Assembly (NCBI GenBank): GCA_023429265.1
Contig: JAEYVS010000127.1
Span: forward strand, 1 to 15,164
Reading direction: 5' to 3'
DNA from: Bacteroidota bacterium
GTDB lineage: Bacteria; Bacteroidota; Ignavibacteria; Tepidaquicellales; Tepidaquicellaceae
Length of the DNA: 15,164 nt
The notes under the pieces were generated by a model, which was given only the letters and a program-made list of their open reading frames with translations, had not been told where the DNA came from and ran no database searches. Shown piece by piece: positions 8,110 to 13,865 of the stretch. Every line of letters starts with the position of its first letter. Position 1 is the stretch's first letter. The translations under genes and the position numbers were made by a program.

Positions 8110-8373
8110 TTGGAAGACTCCACAATATTTCTAATCATCGGTTTGACAGGGGCAGCACTGACCACTTTTGCATTCCTGCCCCAGTCTATTAAAGCAATCA
8201 AATCACGTCATACAAAAGATCTCTCTTTAGCGACATTAGTAATGATGGATGCGGGAGTATTCTGCTGGCTAGTGTATGGTTTTTTGATAGGCGACATTCC
8301 AATCATTGCCGCTAATTCCATTTCAATTTTTATTATCAGTATTACACTTTATCTCAAATTGCGATACAAGTAA
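8110..8373 (+). CDS. SemiSWEET sugar transporter (MtN3/PQ-loop)
   Basis: An 87-residue inner-membrane protein with three predicted transmembrane helices (about 6-25, 40-60 and 64-84), the size of a bacterial SemiSWEET, which dimerises to form a facilitative sugar pore. The PQ motif is Pro24-Gln25, followed by KAIKSRHTKDLSLATL. The likely pore residues Trp53 (CWLVYG) and Asn69 (IAANS) sit where SemiSWEETs have their conserved Trp and Asn. The start is TTG at 8110: the first in-frame ATG (8242) would delete the first helix and the PQ motif, so a non-ATG start is close to certain. It lies 3 bases after glyQS, so the two are probably translated from one mRNA. The transported sugar is not deducible. 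Confidence 0.9.
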   Translation: MEDSTIFLIIGLTGAALTTFAFLPQSIKAIKSRHTKDLSLATLVMMDAGVFCWLVYGFLIGDIPIIAANSISIFIISITLYLKLRYK

Positions 8374-8445
8374 CCCTAATTTAACAGTCACTTCATTTTA
8401 CATTAATATTTAAATTACTGAATTATCAGCTATTGATTAATTTAG

Positions 8446-8484
8446 TAACAATTCGTTAATATAGCATTAACAATTCCGTAATAT
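8446..8484 (+). promoter_or_regulatory. tandem 17-base direct repeat upstream of the porin gene
   Basis: TAACAATTCGTTAATAT (8446-8462) and TAACAATTCCGTAATAT (8468-8484) match at 15 of 17 positions with a 22-base period, about two helical turns. They lie 63 bases before the porin ATG, where an activator or repressor of a downstream promoter would bind. A weak TAGATTTT at 8503-8510 resembles the TAnnTTTG element. The rest of the 174-base gap (8374-8547) is plain AT-rich DNA. Confidence 0.4.
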
Positions 8485-8547
8485 TTCGATAATAAATTGA
8501 TATAGATTTTTTTACCGAAATTTTATTATCAAATAACATAAAACACT

Positions 8548-9588
8548 ATGAAATTTTTCACTGCATTATTATTCGTTTTGGGAATGTTCTCTTCAGTATC
8601 GAGAGCGCAGGATTATAATGATATTAACGTTTCAGGATATGTATTCGGTGATTACTTTTATAAAGTGGATGGTGACTCCTCTGGTTCAGGTTCACAATAC
8701 TCAAATCTGAACAAGGATGTTCAGGGACTTGAGTTACGAAGAGTTTATCTAACCTTCAAGAAAAACATCAGCAAGGACTTTTCTGCCAATGTAACGCTGG
8801 AGGGAAACTCAGGAATTAACACAGGGGGAAGGTATGGAGTCATCTTGAAAGTTGTCCAATTAACCTGGAAAAATCTGATACCATTAGGGCAGGTGAATAT
8901 TGGAATCATTCCATCAAATACATTTGACATAGAACAGGATATCTGGTCTTATCGTTCAATAGAAAAAACAGTCGGCGATTTCAGAGGGTTTGGGAATGCT
9001 ACTGATGCCGGTATATCCATAACCGGGAATTTTGATGGAGAGGGAAAGTTTGGATATGCTACGATGTTTGCAATGGGAACGGGACAAAGAACGACGTTTT
9101 CAAAAAATAAGAAATATATCGGACAATTATCCACTAAACCAGTGAAAGGACTAACAGTAGCTGCATATGGGGATTATGAGGCTACTGGAGAGGGTGTAAA
9201 TACCACTACAATTAAAGGAACAGCGGGATATAACTCACCGCAATTTAATATCGGCGGCTCGGTATATCTGGTCAACAGACAAGCACCGAATGTCACGGAC
9301 GTGAAGCCTTTTGCATTTTCTGTATTTGCATGGGCACCAATAACCACGTCCAAGAACCTGACAGTGAAAGCCTTCGCAAGATTCGACAATTATGACCCGG
9401 ATACTGAGAATACGACAAGCGGCTTTAAGCAGAATTTTATCACGGCAGGATTGGATTTTATGCCTGTAAAGAATGTGCATATAATGCCAAATGTTTGGGT
9501 TAATACATTTTCAGATAAGAGTAGTATGGGGATTGAGAGGCCTACGGATATGGTTGCGCGAATGACGTTTTACTATAAGTATGAATAA
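8548..9588 (+). CDS. outer-membrane beta-barrel porin
   Basis: A 346-residue protein with a signal peptide (MKFFTALLFVLGMFSSVSRA, cleavage probably between Ala20 and Gln21) followed by alternating amphipathic strands rich in Tyr, Phe, Gly, Asn and Thr through to the end (MTFYYKYE). The opening INVSGYVFGDYFYK, then GLELRRVYLTFKKNISKDFSANVTLEGN, and the QLTWKN...QVNIGIIPSNTF pattern resemble porins of the phosphate-selective porin O/P type superfamily, where the first strand pairs near the start of the barrel. It has no lipobox and no plug domain, so it is not a TonB-dependent receptor. Substrate specificity is not readable. It appears monocistronic, with candidate regulator repeats upstream and a hairpin-rich convergent junction downstream. 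Confidence 0.8.
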   Translation: MKFFTALLFVLGMFSSVSRAQDYNDINVSGYVFGDYFYKVDGDSSGSGSQYSNLNKDVQGLELRRVYLTFKKNISKDFSANVTLEGNSGINTGGRYGVILKVVQLTWKNLIPLGQVNIGIIPSNTFDIEQDIWSYRSIEKTVGDFRGFGNATDAGISITGNFDGEGKFGYATMFAMGTGQRTTFSKNKKYIGQLSTKPVKGLTVAAYGDYEATGEGVNTTTIKGTAGYNSPQFNIGGSVYLVNRQAPNVTDVKPFAFSVFAWAPITTSKNLTVKAFARFDNYDPDTENTTSGFKQNFITAGLDFMPVKNVHIMPNVWVNTFSDKSSMGIERPTDMVARMTFYYKYE

Positions 9589-9598
9589 GGGGAAATAA

Positions 9599-9618
9599 CC
9601 ACAGAGTTCACGGAGAAC
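9599..9618 (+). repeat. degenerate CACAGAG-type intergenic repeat
   Basis: ccacagagttcacggagaac contains two imperfect 9-base units (CACAGAGTT, CACGGAGAA). From memory, similar 'ccacagag..cacagaga' stretches recur in intergenic DNA of many environmental genomes, so this may be a fragment of a dispersed element. It lies 10 bases after the porin stop. Confidence 0.35.
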
Positions 9619-9636
9619 AATGAGTAGATAGTTTTT

Positions 9637-9653
9637 GGTTATTGGTGATAACC
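9637..9653. repeat. short inverted repeat (hairpin 1 of 3)
   Basis: GGTTAT (9637-9642) and ATAACC (9648-9653) form a perfect 6-base stem with a 5-base loop. The arms continue imperfectly to TTGG and CCAA. It is not followed by a T-run on either strand. Confidence 0.45.
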
Positions 9654-9679
9654 CAACAACCACATAGAAGCGTTAATTG

Positions 9680-9705
9680 CGTTCCCAATCGGGAGATTGG
9701 GAACG
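9680..9705. repeat. perfect 11-base palindromic hairpin (hairpin 2 of 3)
   Basis: CGTTCCCAATC (9680-9690), loop GGGA, GATTGGGAACG (9695-9705). The stem is perfect and strong. Its form, 'gttcccaa...ttgggaac', matches a palindrome I recall as scattered through the intergenic DNA of many bacteria (REP-like). It is probably a mobile or selfish palindromic unit, and could also help stop transcription between the convergent genes. Confidence 0.7.
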
Positions 9706-9716
9706 AGGGAATGTAA

Positions 9717-9742
9717 ATGGCGAGGGGGCGTGACCTCGCCAT
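9717..9742. repeat. perfect 9-base GC-rich hairpin (hairpin 3 of 3), possible terminator
   Basis: ATGGCGAGG (9717-9725), loop GGGCGTGA, CCTCGCCAT (9734-9742). It sits 11 bases past the stop of the minus-strand cytochrome-barrel gene, where a terminator belongs, but it has no clear T-run. It may be a repeat unit that doubles as a transcription stop. Confidence 0.55.
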
Positions 9743-9753
9743 CATAGCCATAT

Positions 9754-10896
9754 TTAGAAGTAGAAATGGAAATTGAACTGATACTCATCATTGTCAGTTT
9801 CTGCTTCTTCGCTTACGATACGATACATAAATTCCGTTTCCATTCCCTGAAGCGGGAATGCCGCAACGCCAAAACTATAACGATTTATATTATCGTTTTC
9901 CACATCCCTATCAGGGTCAAAGAGTTCATACTGTCCTCGAAGTTCGATTCCACGGACAACTCTCACATTGAGCTCTCCGTATCCGAACATTTTTCTTTTC
10001 AGGAAACCACCTACGGTATTCTCCTCGAAGTCAATTTCACCCAGGAGAGCCACGCGGTCTAATAATCCGATCTTAGTGAATCCGTTCCAGGCTTTCCTAT
10101 TGGCATTAATAAATTCCCCTGAAACAAAGGCACGGTATGGATTATTATAAAATGACCCTCCAACGTTAAAATTATATCTGTAGTCATCAAAACTGAATGT
10201 AGCATCTCCTTTTGTTACGAACATTTTATTCTGGTCCGTATCAAAGAAAGTGGTATTGAGCCCGTTGAATATGCCGATATTAAATGTAAAGATGTCAGGC
10301 TCAAATCCAAGTTCCAGTCCCGCATCAGGCGAGTATGGAGTTCTTAGCAAGTCTTCTCGCTGGTATGCCCTGTGTTCTACAATCTTAATTCCATAGTCAG
10401 GAGAAAACCTTCCGGCTTTAAAGTATATATTAGCGGGAAGATTGGAGAGCATACCATAAGCTTCATACTTAGTTGGAAAATTAGGTATCTGAATGCCAGA
10501 TGAGACAAAGACACTAATCACTTTATTAATCTCAGCATTCACATAAAGGTCACCTTGCATAGTGAGAAAAGTATTCATATCAGGCTGTTCCGGGATCTTG
10601 TTATCAATGTGAGCAATACGGACATCACCGCCAATTGAAATGAAGTCATTGATTTCAGGAGAGAATTTCGTTTCTTTGGCGAGCTTTTTAAAGGCATCCA
10701 TACCGAGATTTTCTTCAGCATATTTAGTGCCATAGAGATTTCGCATCGAACCACCTGTGGGGTTTACGTGGCACGAGCTGCACTTATCTCCCGTATAGGC
10801 TGAAAAACGGGGATAGCCTTCGAGTTCTTTTACCAGGTACAATCCGGAAGATAGTACCAGCGCAACAGCAAGTAACTTAAAAAGAATTTTTTTCAT
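9754..10896 (-). CDS. monohaem cytochrome c fused to an outer-membrane beta-barrel
   Basis: The 380-residue product from the ATG at 10896 has a signal peptide (MKKILFKLLAVALVLSSG), then one haem-c site CSSCH (Cys39, Cys42, His43) in the context FSAYTGDKCSSCHVNPTGG. The remaining ~320 residues are amphipathic beta strands (for example YFKAGRFSPDYGIKIVEHRAY and FNIGIFNGLNTTFF), ending QFNFHFYF with the terminal Phe expected of a barrel. The frame stays open to an ATG at 10947, but that start puts 17 polar residues before the signal peptide, so I reject it. The cytochrome-plus-porin layout and FxxxTGxxCxxCH pattern recall Cyc2-type iron-oxidising fusions, but orthology is not established; the barrel is shorter than I would expect for Cyc2. 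It is the last gene of a minus-strand operon after the protease and lipoprotein. Its leader can fold into alternative hairpins. Confidence 0.8.
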   Translation of the reverse strand: MKKILFKLLAVALVLSSGLYLVKELEGYPRFSAYTGDKCSSCHVNPTGGSMRNLYGTKYAEENLGMDAFKKLAKETKFSPEINDFISIGGDVRIAHIDNKIPEQPDMNTFLTMQGDLYVNAEINKVISVFVSSGIQIPNFPTKYEAYGMLSNLPANIYFKAGRFSPDYGIKIVEHRAYQREDLLRTPYSPDAGLELGFEPDIFTFNIGIFNGLNTTFFDTDQNKMFVTKGDATFSFDDYRYNFNVGGSFYNNPYRAFVSGEFINANRKAWNGFTKIGLLDRVALLGEIDFEENTVGGFLKRKMFGYGELNVRVVRGIELRGQYELFDPDRDVENDNINRYSFGVAAFPLQGMETEFMYRIVSEEAETDNDEYQFNFHFYF

Positions 10897-10898
10897 TT

Positions 10899-10945
10899 GG
10901 GGGGAAATTTTATTTATGGAAATTTTTATCCTAAAAATTTCCCCC
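10899..10945 (-). promoter_or_regulatory. leader with two mutually exclusive perfect hairpins before the cytochrome-barrel start
   Basis: Three related arms occur. Arm 1 is GGGGGAAATTTT (plus strand 10900-10911). Arm 2 is GGAAATTTTTA (10918-10928). Arm 3 is TAAAAATTTCCCCC (10932-10945). Arm 3 pairs perfectly either with arm 2 (11 base pairs, 3-base loop) or with arm 1 (12 base pairs, 22-base loop); both cannot form at once. In the mRNA the arm 1/arm 3 hairpin ends only a few bases from the AUG at 10896 and would cover the ribosome entry region, while the arm 2/arm 3 hairpin would leave it free. This suggests a translational switch in an intra-operon gap. It could instead be a DNA palindrome bound by a protein. 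Confidence 0.5.
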
Positions 10946-10956
10946 ATAACCTTTTT

Positions 10957-11400
10957 TTAATCTGAGTACCTATACGCTTTAATGGTTCCCTGATCTATTG
11001 TTCCAACATAGGTTGAGTATTTCCACTCACCTCTATATGAAAACAGTCCTGCAGTAATCCTCAAAAAGATGTTATTGTCAGACATTTGAGGATTCGCATT
11101 AATGAATATCTGCTTTTTATCAGATGTTATTGAGCCTGTCATATCCTTAGTTTCTTTAGCTGTGATCAGCTGACTTGGCTGATACAACTCATTGAAAATA
11201 TATGTTCCCGACATATCCTCACCCTGTACGTTCTTTATATCAAATGTACCGGCCGCGATAGAATCACCCGTCCTGTCAAAGATAGTAAAATTATACTTTC
11301 CTTTTTCAAAATACAGATCCTGCGCTTCAGGAGTAGAAGAGCAAGCAAACAGCCCGAAACAGCAAACAAGCAGTAAACAGGATAGGAATATTTTCTTCAT
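10957..11400 (-). CDS. lipoprotein paired with a T9SS metalloprotease (copy 2)
   Basis: A 147-residue predicted lipoprotein. The signal MKKIFLSCLLLVCCFGLFAC has lipobox LFAC with lipidated Cys20, then SSTPEAQ. The domain (about 33-147) carries GKYNFTIFDRTG, KDMTGSITSDKKQIFINANP, SDNNIFLRI and GEWKYSTYVGTIDQGTIKA. This is the same pattern, and the same total length, as the protein at 2733-3176. The Asn-rich NP..sDnNI block and the GxWxxxTxxG block are the best conserved. The gene starts 7 bases after the stop of the second metalloprotease, so it is in one operon with it, but here it lies downstream of the protease rather than upstream as in copy 1. No catalytic residues are apparent. Its function is unknown; a protease-linked role is inferred from the repeated pairing. 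Confidence 0.85.
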   Translation of the reverse strand: MKKIFLSCLLLVCCFGLFACSSTPEAQDLYFEKGKYNFTIFDRTGDSIAAGTFDIKNVQGEDMSGTYIFNELYQPSQLITAKETKDMTGSITSDKKQIFINANPQMSDNNIFLRITAGLFSYRGEWKYSTYVGTIDQGTIKAYRYSD

Positions 11401-11407
11401 ATAGATC

Positions 11408-13132
11408 TTATTTAATTAAAATCATTTTCTTCACCTGGGTAAAGTTGTTTTGCGAATTGGAAGGATCCAGGGCATTGATCCTATAGAAATAAACTCCGCT
11501 AGCAAGAGAAAATCTTGCCGCATCAAAATAATAAGTAAAGCTGCCGCTATTTCTAAATTCGCCATTAACCAGTTTCGCGACTTCCCTGCCTGAAATATCA
11601 AATACAGAAAGAGTTATAATGGATTCCATAGGAAGTTCGAATCTAATATTCGTACCCGGATTGAATGGATTCGGGAAATTCTGATCAAGGAAGAAAGCTT
11701 CCGGTTCAGATATATTTGTAGACTGCTGAAGACAACCCGCCTGCTGGTACCTGTGTCTTATTGTATCTCCAGGTAGAGGGCCGAATCCTGCAGCCAGGCT
11801 AACACTTCCCTCAAGGTGACAATAGCTCATAATAGTACCATTTAACCGGGGTCTTCTTCCGTTAAAGCAGTTTCCCTCTGCATCATAGCAAGAATCAATA
11901 GCCGCTCTGCTGCTTGGACCAAATACCGGCCAAACACAAGCGTGAGTATGGTTTGAGCCAACATTGTGACCCATTTCGTGAGCAACTACATTAACAGGCC
12001 AGGAATAGACAGGATATGGCAGGGAATTATTATTCTCAATATTGCTATATGCATATCTTCCAGCTCCCTGCTGAGATTGGTAAGGAACACATAGAACATT
12101 TATCCAGGCGACACCTCCCGCCTGAATATTTCTGCCTGAAAGAAAATGAGCGAGATCACCATAAAAATTGTCCTGGGTATTATGCCCAAAACTCTCAAGG
12201 ACTGTAAAAGAATTGGTGGTATTAGTATATGGATCGGTTTGAGTATGCACTCTCACCTCAGAGATACTCGTTGGAAGGCTTTCATTCCTGTATATGGTCG
12301 ATACCGCATTAAACATACCTTCGACATACTGTCCTGTGGCATTTAAATTACTTCCATTATTTTGGTACATAGCAAAGTCACATTCGAAATATACTCTGAT
12401 AGTATCTGCCAAACCTGAATTATTATCGAATTCAAGCGGAGCATTATTTACATTGGGATTATCTACTCTAAACTTGGGGTCATAATCATCTACACCGCAA
12501 TTAAACTCTTTCTTATCCAGGACATTTACATCATTGTAATAAATATACTCTGATGTATGATTACCGTTTGCATCTTTTACGGAGCCGAGATTAAAATTTC
12601 CTTCTTCATTGGATATTATACCCATCACAAATCCGGGGAAAACACTGATTGCAGCAATGGATCTATTATCGCCCTCAATAATACCCCTGTAATGAATTCC
12701 GGGAGTATAATTGTGCTTAATTATTGTGCCGCCGTCATTTGAGGTAAATCGGAAGCCGCCGTCGAGAATATTCACTCTTTCAAGTACAAGCTTTACATTA
12801 CCTTTTTCGGAAGGGATGTTAAAATTTATCGCAGCCGGTTTTTCAGAGTAAAGCGTATTCAGAGAACTACTCTCAATCTGCATTTTTGAGACATCCGCGG
12901 CAAATTCCATAAGAGCCCTGTCATTGACGGCATCATCAGCCGGAGCGAATATGCTCACATCCCTGAAAGATACTTTCTCTTTTAGAGCATCAATATCATT
13001 TGCGATGTTGCTTTCCCTTTCAACAGGAAAGTATGTGAGCCTGTCTTCATTCTCACTTCCTGAATAGCCGACAAGAAATATAATTCCAATGGGAGCCAGG
13101 ATGAAAAATAGTGTTCGTAAAATATTTATCAT
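11408..13132 (-). CDS. secreted reprolysin-like zinc metalloprotease with T9SS sorting domain (copy 2)
   Basis: A 574-residue paralogue of the protease at 3204-4976 with the same order of parts. A signal segment (about 6-22) comes first, then a propeptide containing IHYRGIIEGDNRSIAAISVF, and Cys212 in FNCG, at the position matching FKCG in copy 1. The catalytic domain contains FNAVSTIYRNESLP and zinc site HEMGHNVGSNH (His385, Glu386, His389, Gly392, His395), then ACVWP and Met-turn IMSYCH (Met435). A T9SS type A C-terminal domain (about 474-574) opens with FFLDQNFPNPFNPGT and ends KKMILIK. Between zinc site and Met-turn the two copies differ in sequence and loop length, so their specificities may differ. 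It is second in the minus-strand operon, 12 bases after the lipocalin-like gene and 7 bases before the lipoprotein gene. Start at ATG 13132; no Shine-Dalgarno sequence is evident. Confidence 0.92.
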   Translation of the reverse strand: MINILRTLFFILAPIGIIFLVGYSGSENEDRLTYFPVERESNIANDIDALKEKVSFRDVSIFAPADDAVNDRALMEFAADVSKMQIESSSLNTLYSEKPAAINFNIPSEKGNVKLVLERVNILDGGFRFTSNDGGTIIKHNYTPGIHYRGIIEGDNRSIAAISVFPGFVMGIISNEEGNFNLGSVKDANGNHTSEYIYYNDVNVLDKKEFNCGVDDYDPKFRVDNPNVNNAPLEFDNNSGLADTIRVYFECDFAMYQNNGSNLNATGQYVEGMFNAVSTIYRNESLPTSISEVRVHTQTDPYTNTTNSFTVLESFGHNTQDNFYGDLAHFLSGRNIQAGGVAWINVLCVPYQSQQGAGRYAYSNIENNNSLPYPVYSWPVNVVAHEMGHNVGSNHTHACVWPVFGPSSRAAIDSCYDAEGNCFNGRRPRLNGTIMSYCHLEGSVSLAAGFGPLPGDTIRHRYQQAGCLQQSTNISEPEAFFLDQNFPNPFNPGTNIRFELPMESIITLSVFDISGREVAKLVNGEFRNSGSFTYYFDAARFSLASGVYFYRINALDPSNSQNNFTQVKKMILIK

Positions 13133-13144
13133 TATATTAAAATT

Positions 13145-13588
13145 TTATTTTTCTGAAGAAGTTTGTAATGAAGGCGGAGCCTTTGCGTCCGGAGCCTGAG
13201 GCCTTGTAATTATCTGGGTATATTCAAGTTTTCTGCTGACATTTCTGCCATCGAGCACCAGAGTTGCAGTGGTTGGATTTGATACTGTATACTCAACCCC
13301 CGTAGATGTGAAAGTAAGTATTCCACCTGAAAGAGTATATTGTCTTGAAACCACGGACTGTCCGGGACATTGTAAAAAAGCCGTTCCATCCTCTCTGAAT
13401 TCTACTACTTCCCCCGCGCAAATGTCCTGTGAAGCTCCTTCCTGCCTTTGCAGCTGCCAGGTACCTGCGACTTCTCCACCACCGAGAGCATTAAGAATAT
13501 CTTCACACTGGGCACCCATAAAAGATAAGGACAGTATAAAAATATACATTAAAGCAAAGGCGGATTTATTTTTAATTTTCGAAATCAT
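13145..13588 (-). CDS. small secreted lipocalin-like protein (copy 1)
   Basis: A 147-residue exported protein. The signal peptide is MISKIKNKSAFALMYIFILS through about residue 26 (MGA-QC). The Cys28 context GAQC is not a proper lipobox, so signal peptidase I cleavage is more likely than lipidation, though an atypical lipoprotein is possible. The domain starts GTWQLQRQEG and has Cys57 and Cys74, probably disulphide-bonded, in ICAGE and LQCPGQ. It goes on with GGILTFTSTGVEYTV and ends in a Pro/Ala-rich tail (TRPQAPDAKAPP). The 'GTWxL ... DGTA ... ILTFT' pattern resembles small lipocalin-like domains of Bacteroidota; the binding partner is unknown. A second copy is cut by the window end at 14895-15164. 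This is the first gene of the four-gene minus-strand operon, so the operon promoter should lie in 13589-13865. Confidence 0.75.
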   Translation of the reverse strand: MISKIKNKSAFALMYIFILSLSFMGAQCEDILNALGGGEVAGTWQLQRQEGASQDICAGEVVEFREDGTAFLQCPGQSVVSRQYTLSGGILTFTSTGVEYTVSNPTTATLVLDGRNVSRKLEYTQIITRPQAPDAKAPPSLQTSSEK

Positions 13589-13676
13589 CGTTCAATTATT
13601 TTTTTTAAACTATTTGAAGATAATTATTTTTAATTTATAAACAAACTAAGATTTTTTAGTAACTCCTTGTAAAATG

Positions 13677-13715
13677 TTTCATATTATGAAATATTTTATA
13701 CCTTTGCGAAATATT
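13677..13715. promoter_or_regulatory. operator-like palindrome, direct repeats and TAnnTTTG element in a divergent promoter region
   Basis: The 277-base gap 13589-13865 serves the vWA gene (plus) and the four-gene operon (minus). A perfect palindrome TTTCATA-T-TATGAAA lies at 13677-13691. GAAATATT occurs twice, at 13688-13695 and 13708-13715, with a 20-base period. Between the repeats, TACCTTTG at 13699-13706 fits the Bacteroidota -7 consensus TAnnTTTG; its upstream element is weak. If used, it would leave a leader of about 150 bases before the vWA start. I see nothing else definite in the gap. Confidence 0.4.
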
Positions 13716-13853
13716 ATTTTCGGGATTTATGTAGATTTTGATATAAGAAATTTTTAAATTTGTAGTGACTCAATTTAATCTCACACACAACCTCACTTAC
13801 TTAATTCTGTTCTGGATATAACAACTATTTAATAATTATAAATTTAAACAACC

Positions 13854-13859
13854 AGGAGG
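13854..13859 (+). promoter_or_regulatory. strong Shine-Dalgarno for the vWA lipoprotein
   Basis: AGGAGG lies 6 bases before the ATG at 13866, the best ribosome binding site in the window. It fixes the start and suggests high expression compared with neighbours that lack such a site. Confidence 0.75.
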
Positions 13860-13865
13860 CGACAA

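Noticed and set aside
8548..9588. Naming the porin OprP/OprO
   Set aside because: Only general barrel features and a loose resemblance are visible; no phosphate-binding lysine ladder can be assigned from sequence alone.
9599..9742. CRISPR array
   Set aside because: The repeats are different from one another and not regularly spaced; there are no repeated units separated by unique spacers.
9754..10947. Start of the cytochrome-barrel gene at ATG 10947 (397 residues)
   Set aside because: It adds 17 residues before an otherwise standard signal peptide, its AAAGG lies only two bases from the ATG, and the added bases coincide with the hairpin leader. The ATG at 10896 is preferred.
13145..13588. 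Calling the lipocalin-like protein a lipoprotein from Cys28
   Set aside because: The residues before Cys28 (GAQ) do not fit the lipobox; ordinary signal peptidase cleavage is at least as likely.
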